From Apoderus coryli (Eukaryota > Arthropoda > Insecta > Coleoptera > Attelabidae): a DNA stretch of 64,000 nucleotides. Below the pieces are notes generated by a model. The model did no database searches and had not been told where the DNA came from. It worked only from the letters and a program-made list of their open reading frames with translations. The translations under genes and the position numbers were made by a program. Where the stretch lies: assembly GCA_911728435.2 (NCBI GenBank), contig OU452212.1, forward strand, positions 9,368,563 to 9,432,562. The letters are read 5' to 3'. This document shows positions 36,994 through 47,900 of the stretch, one piece after another (positions within the stretch are counted from its first letter, which is position 1; the number at the start of each line of letters is the position of its first letter).

Positions 36994-37345
36994 CCTAGTA
37001 AACACAAATACGTTTATTTAACGTTTATCATTACAAAACACCTTTTCAAAAAAAGGTACATTAAATACGTACATTTTACTTTTATATGTCGCGCTTTTTC
37101 ACGTTACAGAACACGAATAACGAAACGTTAGTTAAATGGTTTAAAAAAACGTGTATTGAACGTATTTATGTATATATATATTCAACGGTGAAATCAAACG
37201 TTATTTAAACGGTTTTAAAATACGTTAATAATACGATTACACAAACGATAAATGCATGTATATCGTCACTTTTCTAACGTAAGACCAATTATCAACGACT
37301 GACACGTTGAATGCACGTTTCATTTACGTATATGTGTTTACTGGG
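36994..37345. mobile_element. MITE, CCYAGTAAACAC termini
   Basis: 352 bp flanked by TA on both sides. The left end CCTAGTAAACACAAATACGT pairs with the right end, which reads CCCAGTAAACACATATACGT on the other strand. The interior is non-coding and rich in AACGTTA/ACGTTTA words. Confidence 0.7.
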
Positions 37346-37426
37346 TAGTACCTAATTCTATCCATTTGTACCTATTGTATATGTGATGTTAGATTTAATA
37401 ACAAAAAAAAATGTATTTAATATATA

Positions 37427-37552
37427 TACAGGGTCAGTCGAGAAAACAAAGTTTCTATACCTACAGAACGTTTTTGATATGTTTTTAATTTGCACATATC
37501 ATTAGTCGATATCAATTTGGATACAGTAAACTCACTCTTGACTCACCCTGTA
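37427..37552. mobile_element. Short TACAGGG-family MITE
   Basis: 126 bp with ends TACAGGGTCAGTCGAG and, from the right, TACAGGGTGAGTCAAG, flanked by TA. Non-coding. Confidence 0.6.
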
Positions 37553-37625
37553 TAAAATATACTATTTATCGTAGATATAATTAAAGTTTCATATAAGAGT
37601 GGCTTGCATCATCAGATAGCAAATA

Positions 37626-38910
37626 TTGGGTCTGCCAGATAACTTTTTTTTTTGAAAATGCTATAAAAGAAAAACTGCTGAATATTTTCTCAAATTTCTT
37701 TTTTTATTTGAAAGTACAATCCTTCCGGTTAATAATGACAAATAATTTCATTCAAATGGCTGCATCGGCTGGCCATGCAGTAGCCTACACGATCGGTCCA
37801 ATTTTTAAGCACATTATCGATTGTGTGCAGCTGTATTTCACCAATGGCTTCACGAATATTGTCCTTTAAAGCGTCAATTGTCCCTGGCTTATCGGCGTAA
37901 CACTTATCTTTGACGGCACCCCACAAATAATAGTCCAAATCGCAGCTCCGAGGTGGCCAAACGACATCAGCTCTGCGGCTGATAATGCGATCTTCAAAAA
38001 CAGGGCGCAAAACATCGAGTGTAGCTTCGGCTGTGTGGCACGTAGCGCCGTCCTGTTGAAACCAAATGTTGCCAATATCCTCCTCTTCAATTTTTGTGAA
38101 CAAAAATTCGTTCAACATGGCCCGATAACGATCGCCATTGACTGTAACGGCCACTCATTTTCGAAGAAAAATGGCCCAATTATGCCTCCGGACCAAAATC
38201 CGCACCAAACAGTGACTCGTTTTGGGTGCATCGGCTTTTCAATGTATGTGTGCGGGTTTTCTGTGCCCCAAATGCGACAATTTTGCTTGTTTACATACCC
38301 GCCAAGATCAAAATGAGCTTCATCTGAAAAGATGATTTTTTGGCAAAATCGGCATCTTCTGTAAGTCGATCGCAGGCCCACTGAGCGAAGCGAAAACGCA
38401 TTGGATGGTCAGTTGGCTTCAACTCCTGAACCAATTGGACTTTGTATGGCGTCATACCAAGGTCTTTATGCAAAATTCGTCTCAATGATATCTCCGAAAT
38501 GTTCAATTGTTGAGACCGACGGTGAATTGATGTTGATGGCGCTTCACGCACACTTTCTGCCACAGCAGCAATATTCTCGGGTGTACGCACTGTTTTTGGC
38601 TTTTCACGCTTTGGTTTATCGATGAGGATGCCAGTTTCTTTCACTTTTTTCACGAGATAACGAACATACGGAGCTGACGGTGCTTCTCTTCTTCCAAAAT
38701 CCGTACGCAATTTTCGCACACATTCTGCAACATTACCATGATTTTCAAAGTAATGTCGCAATATTTCCCAGCGTTGTTCAAGCGTATACACAACTATATT
38801 CGTTCAGCGGAAGGATAAAACTAATTATCTGTCAAATCAGACATGAGCTAAGTGTTACCCTTCACGAAATAAGCACTAGTTGCAAAAAAAAATTTAGATG
38901 GCGGACCCGA
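37626..38910 (-). mobile_element. mariner-superfamily transposon (inactive)
   Basis: 1285 bp between TA dinucleotides (37624-37625, 38911-38912). Ends TTGGGTCTGCCAGATAA and, from the right, TCGGGTCCGCCATCTAA form imperfect terminal repeats. The minus-strand transposase is frameshifted. Confidence 0.85.
37729..38791 (-). pseudogene. Broken mariner-superfamily transposase
   Basis: Three overlapping minus frames cover an N-terminal helix-turn-helix part (MYTLEQRWEILRHYF), the first catalytic Asp (IIFSDEAHFDLGGY), the second (IWFQQDGATCHTA) and the third-Asp block (WPPRSCDLDYYLWGAVKD). The block CDLDYY seems to lack about three residues relative to the usual CDLTPLDYY. Frameshifts near 38291-38320 and 38112-38154 separate the pieces. 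Confidence 0.85.
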
Positions 38911-38958
38911 TATTTTGTATGAGAATATGATGAAACACGCACTTTGTAACTAAATGTA

Positions 38959-39061
38959 TACAGGGTGATCAGTCAAAACTGATTTAAGTTTTATTGGCTA
39001 CTTTTAGACGACCTAATCCTTGAAATATATTATCCATATCAATGCAGTGGCAAACCCTGTA
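38959..39061. mobile_element. Short TACAGGG-family MITE
   Basis: 103 bp from TACAGGGTGATCAG to AAACCCTGTA with TA flanks. Only the last 8-9 bases are clearly inverted, so the call is tentative. Confidence 0.45.
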
Positions 39062-40155
39062 TAAATAAAGTAATAAAGATATTTGTGAATATAAATTTTG
39101 TGTTTTTTTTTTTGCCAAAACGTATACGTTGTGTATCATCAAAGTTATTCAACTCCAAATAGGGTTCTAACCTATTTTACCGACAATGTATTTATTTAAG
39201 AAAACTTCTGTTATGGTAATTCTATGGGTCTATACTGTATTAATTTTGTTGATTTGTTAACTAACTACCTATGCTAATTTTAATGTGAAAATCCATTCAA
39301 GCATACAAATGAAAATTACTGTTTTCCTACATTCAAGGGGGCCTTGAAATCAAATAAATCTTATACTTATATACAGTATACTCATCATCATCAATATTTT
39401 AATGACAGATCTTGCCTAATAACAACTTTCATCCACATTCAAAATGATAATGCAACAAATCAATTTTTAAAAACCAAACATTGTATATACAATTTACATA
39501 TGCTCGCCAATTACTATGGTTAAAATAAGAGAAGAATATACGAGGGACAACCGATTCGTAAGCTTCCTTATTCCAACAACCTTCAGGAACTTTGCCAGCG
39601 GGGCTTCTTCGTCAGACATGGTCGAAATTTTGAAGTAAAAAGCGAAAACAACAGCACCGGTAATACATATTTCCAATGCTCAAAATTTAAATAGTTGCTC
39701 TCGTAAATTTCTAGCTCTTCTTAGTAATCCTGGACTAAATCAATGCCTTTGACGGCATCCAAGTATCTTAAAATTACGGTTAAAACACCGTTTTGTTTGA
39801 CCCTGTATATAATACCCTTATGACTATTTTTTTTACAAATCCTTAACATGTGAGAGATCGTGCATTGATTTATCTACAATATACTTCAAGGCTCATTTAA
39901 ATTGGACAAAAAATAAAAATGACACAATTCATCGTAATGTTGTCGTGAGTGCGTACCGTTTTGGACAGACTGTACCGTTATAATTTATGAATGAACATTT
40001 AGTGAATGAAAACGGAAACGTATTAAGATAATTGTATGGAAATTACAAGGGAATTATATAGCATTTAAAATGTTCATACCTTCGTGGTATGAAAATAAAA
40101 GGAAAATATTCCGATAGATTGAGATTGTGTTCGATACCGCTCTAGTCTCAAAATA
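39062..40155. other. Upstream region of first OBP gene
   Basis: No gene seen. The minus ORF 39494-39676 has no domain. No clear TATA box was found within 100 bases of the OBP start at 40156. Confidence 0.45.
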
Positions 40156-41924
40156 ATGATTCCGTATATTTTGCCGTTGATTCTGTTACATGCAGTTTGT
40201 TTCCATGTCGAAGTAAGTGTACCTACTAAACTTCATTTTATCAAAAAAAATCATTCATCATCATCATTCTTTAAAATTGATTTTAAGACCAAACCAAAAT
40301 TTAAATAAGAAAATGTGTTCTTAATTATAGGGATATTTTTTTGTTTTAGTGTTTTCTTAAAGCCTTCTTGTCAATTTTAAAAAATTATTTTATTTTCTTT
40401 GTGTTTTGGTTTTAGAAATTATATACAATTTACTATAATTCATACATTTAAAAATTTTTCAAATATTTGTAATTTCTTTTATACTCTTTTTTTTTAATAC
40501 GACTTTCGTTTCGGCTATTTTTCATATATAAAACATAATTCTATGCAGTTATATTATGTTTTAACATACCTGAAGAAGGCAAAAAGTAACAAAAAAATTG
40601 CCGAAACGTACGTCTTGTTAAAAAAAGAGTACAAAAGAAATGACAAATATTTGAAAAAATATAAAATGTACGAATTATAGTAAATAGAAATAGAAAAGAA
40701 AACAAAAGATACTACCGCAATAATCAAAAATTGACCACGGGCGCGAGAGGCTCCAGCCTCCAAATTCGAGTGTATTGCAAGCAAAGGACGGACGGAAATA
40801 TAGCCTGAGTCGCGCGCCGGTCTGCTTATCTTAAAAGTTCGATTACAACTTTAAATAACATTCCAAAAATAAATGTTCCCATTTAGAGTCGATAAAAACT
40901 TCAAATGCCTATAAAAAAAAGCATTAAAATTGCTTTGAACGTTAAAAGTTCGATTACAACTTTAAATAACATTCCAAAAATAAATGTTCCCATTCAGAGT
41001 CGATAAAAACTTCAAATGCCTATAAAAAAAAGCATTAAAATTGCTTTGAAATAGAAAAGAAAACAAAAGATACTACCGCATTAATCAAAAATTGACAACG
41101 GGCGCGAGAGGCTCCATCCTCCAAATTCGAGTGTATTGCAAGCAAAGAACGGACGGAAATATAGCCCGAGTCGCGCGTCGGCCTGCTTATCTTTGCTCCA
41201 TTGAAAAATAATTTATAAAAATTCAACAGGTACATGGAATTTCCGATGAAATGATAGAACTAATGAACAATCTACACAACCAATGCCAAAGCGAAACCGG
41301 AGTACCAGAAGGTAATAATTATTTTACAGTTTAGAGTCCAAAAAAGCCGCACTTCAAAATGCACACACTGTACAAAGTCATTGGCGTAACCAAAAACTAA
41401 ATGAAAACTGAATTAATCTCTTCTCAGGGTCCTAGAAATGTACAGCAATATATTTTAAAAATTAAAATTATTCCAGAGATGATAGTCAACGCCCGTACTG
41501 GAGACTTCGCTGAAGATGAACGATTGAAATGTTATTTTAAATGCCTCTTAACCGAAGTGGGTTTGGTAAGTAACATTCTTCTTTTTCCTTAACGTATCAA
41601 TAACAAAGTCTATTGACAGTTAGACGATGATGATGGTACAATAGATGTTGAAGGCACGATTGCGATGCTGCCAGATGAACACAAAGATGAACTATCGCCA
41701 GCCGTACGAAAATGTGGAACACAAGGTTATAAGTCTCAGTAGGACGTATAGCTTAAGTACATATATTTTATTTTTTATTTTCAGCTGGTGCAAACAAATG
41801 CGAAACTGCATTCTTAACCAACAAATGTTATCAGAAAGAGAATCCCAAAGTAAGTCTAACAACAATAAAACAATTATTAGAAGTAGTTTATGTATTTATT
41901 TTTCAGCTTTTTTTCATCCCATAA
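40156..41924 (+). CDS. Odorant-binding protein 1 (classic, OS-E/OS-F-like)
   Basis: Six exons: 40156-40212, 41230-41311, 41477-41565, 41620-41725, 41785-41849, 41907-41924; GT-AG introns, phases 0,1,0,1,0; 138 residues. A hydrophobic signal peptide (MIPYILPLILLHAVCF) directs secretion. The mature protein has the six OBP cysteines, C-x26-C-x3-C-x38-C-x8-C-x8-C (HNQC; LKCYFKC; RKC; KCETAFLTNKC), so three disulfides are expected. OBPs carry hydrophobic odorants or pheromones through sensillum lymph. It ends LFFIP. AATAAA follows at 42040. It lies first in a same-strand cluster of three. The D-rich segment LDDDDGTIDVE replaces the CIDDDG of its neighbours. Confidence 0.92.
40559..40623 (+). ncRNA. 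Candidate type I hammerhead ribozyme motif
   Basis: In OBP1 intron 1. Stem I: TTTTAACA (40559-40566) pairs with TGTTAAAA (40616-40623). Core: CTGAAGA (40570-40576) fits CUGANGA. Stem II: GGCAA (40578-40582) pairs with TTGCC (40598-40602). Then GAAA (40603-40606). A minimal stem III ACG/CGT has a two-base loop, and GTC (40612-40614) forms the cleavage triplet. One unpaired A precedes stem II, a departure from the consensus. Such minimal-stem-III hammerheads are known from Penelope-like elements and retrozymes. Activity is inferred, not shown. Confidence 0.5.
40686..41195. repeat. GC-rich direct repeat flanking a satellite dimer
   Basis: A ~146-bp sequence (TACTACCGCAATAATCAAAAAT ... GAGTCGCGCG) at 40686-40832 recurs at 41050-41195 with few changes. 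Between them lie about two units (40835-41049) of the same 110-bp satellite that fills intron 1 of OBP2. Both are in OBP1 intron 1. Confidence 0.85.
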
Positions 41925-42423
41925 CACACTGCTTCTAAATGAAACAAACGGACATACTGTATAATGAAAACTTTAGCAAATTCGTTCTAATTATTATTGT
42001 TTTAATTATAATTTAACATATTGACACCATAATTATTGTAATAAAAAATTATTGTTACCAAAAATGTAGTTTTATTTTATTTTAATGGTTAAAATGAAAA
42101 TTGACAACTGCTGCTTGGTACTTGTTATCAACATCACATCCAGAATATTGCTGAAAGCTGTAGTAAGCATTAGAAGTAAGAAGAACTTTCAATTTTTTAA
42201 ATATTTATTAATAAAAAGGATTTAATAAAGTTAAAAAAAATCCGCTTGGGTTCCCATGACCAATAAAACCGGCCCTGGCGGAAGGCTGTGCAGGTTCGGA
42301 ATCAGCAATAAGTACGTAGGAAAAAGTGTACAGAGTTTGTTTTACTAAATAACCTACCTACAAGCCTTAATACATATAAATTTTCTCTAATTGCTAAGTA
42401 ATTTTACGTGATATGCAAATGAG
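41925..42423. other. OBP1-OBP2 intergenic region
   Basis: Contains the likely OBP1 polyadenylation signal AATAAA at 42040-42045 and otherwise no recognisable feature. Confidence 0.5.
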
Positions 42424-42430
42424 TATAAAT
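42424..42430 (+). promoter_or_regulatory. Putative TATA box of OBP2
   Basis: TATAAAT about 98 bases before the OBP2 start codon, with an initiator-like ATCATT about 30 bases downstream (near 42456). Position-based inference only. Confidence 0.4.
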
Positions 42431-42521
42431 CTACGGTACCACAACGATCAAACCATCATTTATTTTTGTATACTATACAAAACAATAAAATAAAAATTTA
42501 AAATAAGCGTAAGGCATAAAA

Positions 42522-44713
42522 ATGTTGAAAAAAATTGTATTAATACTAGTAACAGTTTTTTACGCAAACTTTATTGGAATACCTCTAACTGTGTCTGTAA
42601 GTACCATTAATTTCTAATGTTCAAATAAATGTTCACATTTAGAGTCGATAAAAACTTCAAATGCCTATAAAAAAAAGCATTAAAGTTGCTTTGAACGTTA
42701 AAAGTTCGATTACAACTTTAAATAACATTCCAAAAATAAATGTTCCCATTTAGAGTCGATAAAAACTTCAAATGCCTATAAAAAAAGCATTAAAATTGCT
42801 TTGCACGTTAAAAGTTCGATTACAACTTTAAATAACATTCCAAAAATAAATGTTCCCATTTAGAGTCGATAAAAACTTCAAATGCCTATAAAAAAAGCAT
42901 TAAAATTGCTTTGCACGTTAAAAGTTCGATTACAACTTTAAATAACATTCCAAAAATAAATGTTCCCATTTAGAGTCGATAAAAACTTCAAATGCCTATA
43001 AAAAAAGCATTAAAATTGCTTTGCACGTTAAAAGTTCGATTACAACTTTAAATAACATTCCAAAAATAAATGTTCCCATTTAGAGTCGATAAAAACTTCA
43101 AATGCCTATAAAAAAAGCATTAAAATTGCTTTGCACGTTAAAAGTTCGATTACAACTTTAAATAACATTCCAAAAATAAATGTTCCCATTTAGAGTCGAT
43201 AAAAACTTCAAATGCCTATAAAAAAAGCATTAAAGTTGCTTTGAACGTTAAAAGTTCGATTACAACTTTAAATAACATTCCAAAAATAAATGTTCCCATT
43301 TAGAGTCGATAAAAACTTCAAATGCCTATAAAAAAAAGCATTAAAGTTGCTTTGCACGTTAAAAGTTCGATTACAACTTTAAATAACATTCCAAAAATAA
43401 ATGTTCCCATTTAGAGTCGATAAAAACTTCAAATGCCTATAAAAAAAGCATTAAAATTGCTTTGCACGTTAAAAGTTCGATTACAACTTTAAATAACATT
43501 CCAAAAATAAATGTTCCCATTTAGAGTCGATAAAAACTTCAAATGCCTATAAAAAAAGCATTAAAATTGCTTTGCACGTTAAAAGTTCGATTACAACTTT
43601 AAATAACATTCCAAAAATAAATGTTCCCATTTAGAGTCGATAAAAACTTCAAATGCCTATGAAAAAAAGCATTAAAATTGCTTTGAACTTTAAAAGTTCG
43701 ATTACAACTTTAAATAACATTCCAAAAATAAATGTTCCCATTTAGAGTCGCTAAAAACTTCAAACTTTATGTTAATGACATTTCCTCTTTAGGCACTAAG
43801 TGAAGAAATGCAGGAACTCGCAAAAATGTTGCACGAAACTTGTATTGGAGAGACAGGGGCTGCAGAAGGTATGAAATTGTTTAGCATTTTGTCCTTGAAT
43901 ACTAATAATTTATTTTGATGCTTAGATGCTATTGAAAATGCAAGGAAAGGCAATTTTATTGACGACAACAACTTTAAATGTTACATCAAATGCATCATGG
44001 CACAAATGGCATGCGTAAGTTGTCAAACTATTGAAAAAAAAAATATTTCTAAGGAAAATAAACTACTCACAGATAGATGACGATGGTATCATTGACGTAG
44101 AAGCTACAATTGCTGTCCTGCCTGAAGAATACCGTCAAAACTCAGAACCTATAATCAGAAAATGTGACACACAGAGTAAGTTTTTGCACATACCTGTATA
44201 TTATAGATATTTTTAACAATTATTTTCATCGTTAGAAGGATCTGATGCATGTGATAATGCATGGCTTACCCATAAGTGCTATTACAATGAATCGCCTGAG
44301 GTAAGTAAGATTTTCAACATTTTTCATGTGACGAAAGGCCCAAATAATATTATCAGAATAAGCTGCATCGTCGTACAATACACACATGGCATGGAAATTG
44401 TTTCTAACTATCTGTGTCAATTTATCATTTCCATTTTGGGAATTTAACTGTATAAATTAGTTTAGATTCGAATTGCAAATACAACTTTAAATAACATTTC
44501 AAAAATTAAAGTTACTGCTAGTAGAGGTTCCCCAATAGTTTGCATATAAAATCTTTAAACGTCTTTCAGCATTAAATTTGGTTTGAACTTTAAAAGCTCG
44601 ATACAACTTTAAATAACATTCCAAAAATTAATAATCCTGCTATAGTTGATAGTTCCCATTTTATAGAGATATTTATTAATACAATTTTATTTTAGGGGTA
44701 CTTTTTGGTATAA
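42522..44713 (+). CDS. Odorant-binding protein 2 (classic, OS-E/OS-F-like)
   Basis: Six exons: 42522-42596, 43793-43868, 43926-44014, 44073-44175, 44236-44300, 44696-44713; same phases as OBP1; 141 residues. The signal peptide begins MLKKIVLILVTVFY. Cysteines are C-x26-C-x3-C-x37-C-x8-C-x8-C (HETC; FKCYIKC; RKC; ACDNAWLTHKC), plus a seventh in MAC at the end of exon 3. Intron 1 is almost entirely 110-bp satellite. Closest in the cluster to OBP3 (shared IDDDGIID, EATIAVLPEEYR, NAWLTHKCY). Role as for OBP1: soluble carrier of odorants in antennal lymph, inferred from family. Confidence 0.92.
42628..43760. repeat. 110-bp satellite array in OBP2 intron 1
   Basis: About ten tandem units with TGTTCCCATTTAGAGTCG at about 42630, 42741, 42851, 42961, 43071, 43181, 43291, 43401, 43512, 43622 and 43733. 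Units are nearly identical; variants alternate GCACGTT/GAACGTT and A-tract length. Decayed units occur in OBP2 intron 5 (about 44475-44650) and two intact ones in OBP1 intron 1. Confidence 0.95.
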
Positions 44714-44919
44714 AACTACAGTATGGAACTGCTTAATATCAAAACACATTTTGATTGATGTTATGATAGCATTAGTACAAAACTATATAAACCTTTAAAA
44801 ACTGAAGATATGAAGTTTTATTTCTGAAACACGTAATTAATTTATAATTACAAATAATTAAAATTTTAATTACATTTTACATAATATATGTGGGCAATTA
44901 ACTAGCCTCAAAGTTAATA

Positions 44920-44927
44920 TATAAATA
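44920..44927 (+). promoter_or_regulatory. Putative TATA box of OBP3
   Basis: TATAAATA about 54 bases before the OBP3 start codon in the short OBP2-OBP3 spacer. Spacing fits a core promoter; AT-rich context makes chance occurrence possible. Confidence 0.4.
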
Positions 44928-44980
44928 TAGTGCGGACCGCTCTGGATTTCCATAATAATATTTTCGATTGAATAGATATT

Positions 44981-47900
44981 ATGACATTCACTGAAATTTT
45001 GATTGTACAAATCATTTTATGCCTTATACCGAAACAACCTTATGTTTGGGTAAGTGTTTTTTTTTAATTTGATTTCTCAAGTTTTATTAATGAATTAGTC
45101 TCGTTTTGTCAAAAATAAAAATATTCATTGTGATATACGAAAGCTAATTTGATAAAGAAAAACATTTTCAAGAAAAGGAGGGCCAGAATATTGATAATAA
45201 TGATTTTCTGGTGTACAGGGTCTTTCAGATGAAATGAAAGAACTAATCGCAATGCTTCACAATACCTGCGTTGATGAAACGGGCGTTAACGAAGGTAAAA
45301 GATATAGTTTTAAATAATAATAATAATCAATCGTCTTTATTTTTGAAAGTAACAATATCATAACACTATACCTATATATAACACAGTTAAAACAGTCACT
45401 TCATAGGGGCGAAGTCTAGCTTAGAGCTACTCCACTCAACCCTAAATAGCAACCAACATGATTTAAACAATAGCACACAAATACAAAAAATTAACACTAT
45501 TCTTCCATATCATTTGCCTATCTATAAATCACCGTGTGCGAAATAAAAAATAAATAAAAAAGATCACCCTGTGATTGCACGATTGCACGATCTCAAAGGA
45601 CAAGACTCTAATATAAATTTAAAAGGAATAAAAGTGAAATAATAAGAAAGAGAATCAATTAATGGTATCGATTAGGAAGGTATCTCTTAAAATTAATCTT
45701 AAACTTAGCTGGACTCAATATCCGGAACCCCTTAGGAATAGTATTATAGAGCTTTATAGCGTTGTATGTAAATCCCCTCTGAAAAAGCGATGTGCGATGA
45801 TGTGGTAAGTAAGGCGGTCAATGTGTCGAACATCTCTATCATGAATATCCCTCCTAGGTACAAGTTTCTCTCTAATATCAGAAGGAGCATCTGAATCAAA
45901 CGTTATATGAATAACAAAATTCCCAAGATGCAGAAGGCGACGATCCTCCATTCTCAGCCAGCCCATATCATGGATTACCTGGGACACGCGATCATACTTT
46001 CTAAGACCCTTTACAAATCTAGCACAACAGTTATGAACTCTTTGTATGCGTTCACGATCCATGCTGTCCAACAGAGGACCGTAAACAAAATCACAATAAT
46101 TAAAGGTAGATAAAACCAATGCTTCACATAGTGTTTGACGCAACCCCCGGCCCAAAATATGTTTATTTGAATACAAGAGTTTTAAGGTAACGTATGACTT
46201 TCTAAGCAACCCTTTCACGTGCTCCCGACATCTCAATGGAATATCCATATTCACACCCAAGTTCCTTGCAGATTTGACACATTGGACAACATTACTATTT
46301 ATTACAACTCTAAAATTTTCTTTGAGAAAATCTACATCATTTCTATTCCTAAACAGTAGCAGGTTTGATTTTGATGGATTCAACTTTAAATTATGATTCC
46401 TGGAGAGGGTGTACAATACATGAAGATCGGCGTTGACGTTCTGTTGGGCTTCCATATAATTATTAGTGGGAAACGAGTAATAGATTTGAGTATCGTCAGC
46501 AAAGGCCTGAATTTTACAATAACTTAAGGATCTCAAAATATCAGAGGTGTATATTAAAAATAAAAGAGGTCCCAATATTGAACCCTGGGGAACTCCAGAG
46601 GTTACATCAATATCATTGGAACACTATATATATAGCAAGCTTAACCTACAAGTGTAAATATAGAGTGTGACATTTAAATATTATTATAATTTTGCAGCTT
46701 TAATTCAAAAAGTAAATGAAGAGAAAATTTTTGAAGATGATGAAAATTTGAAGTGTTACATTAAATGTCTCATGAGTCAAATGGCATGTGTAAGTAACTT
46801 ATTGACTAACTGTGATCTTCTTTCTAAGCTCGTTAAGAAGAAGAATTATTGTGCAATTTCTGAAATTGAAATTATCATTAATTAAATTTTTTATTAAATA
46901 TCGAATTTTGTTTGTTAGAATTTCACCAACCAAGGTTGGATGACCATTAACATTTAAGCACAGCAGTGATGGCATGCTTTTTTTTCTTTTTAATTAACAA
47001 ATATCGATATTTCTCTTTATACCTATAATTTATTGATAAGTATGCATTTCGCACTAAGAAACAGCATGTGTTAAGAAAAAGTAGTTGGTTGTGAAATGTA
47101 TCAAAAATATGACAGTGATTGCGGATTTTTAATTTTACTTAATAAAAAGTGATAAAATAAAAGTAAGAATTTCTCCTCTTGACCTTGAATTATCAGTAGT
47201 AATACCCCTAGGGTCTTGATAATACCGAGATAATTTTGTCATAGAGGCCCAAGGCCGCAGGCCGTGGGCTATTATCCTTGAGCAACTCGCTTGCTTGACG
47301 ATAGGGGGTGTAACAGTTCTCCACAAACTCTTCAACAGAATATATGAAACCGGGCAATATCCCGATCAATGGTTGTCATCTACCTTCATACCGTTACCAA
47401 AAAAGAATAACGCTATAGGAAATGCGAAGACCACAGACTTATCAGCCTTATGAGCCACTCCTTAAAACTGTTCCTTAAGGTTATCCATCAAAGAATATTC
47501 AGAAGGTGCGAGCAAAGCATCAGCGACTCACAATTTGGGTTCAGACAAGGCCTGGGAACTCGAGAAGCATTGGTAGCAACACAAGTACTGATACAAAACT
47601 GCCACGATCAACGGAAAGATGTGTGCCTATGTTTCATAGATTTCGAGAAGGCATTTGACAGGGTTCAACATCATAAATTACTAACAATTCTGAGACAAAT
47701 GGATATAGACGGCAGATATTCGCTGCATTGAAAATCTCTATCTAAAACAATCTGCCCACATAAAGATCGATGGAGAACAGAGCAGCAATGTTGAAATCTG
47801 CAGAGGAGTCAGGCAGGGGTGTGTTCTCTCGCCTCTGCTGTTCAATTTGTATTCTGAAAACATCTTTCAGGAGGCACTTGAGAACATAGAAAAGGGCATT

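Noticed and set aside
42628..43760. CRISPR-like regular repeats
   Set aside because: Units are contiguous 110-bp tandem copies without unique spacers, inside a eukaryotic intron.
45754..46575. Independent host gene on the minus strand
   Set aside because: Reverse-transcriptase motif FADD and a simple-repeat 3' tail show it is a LINE.
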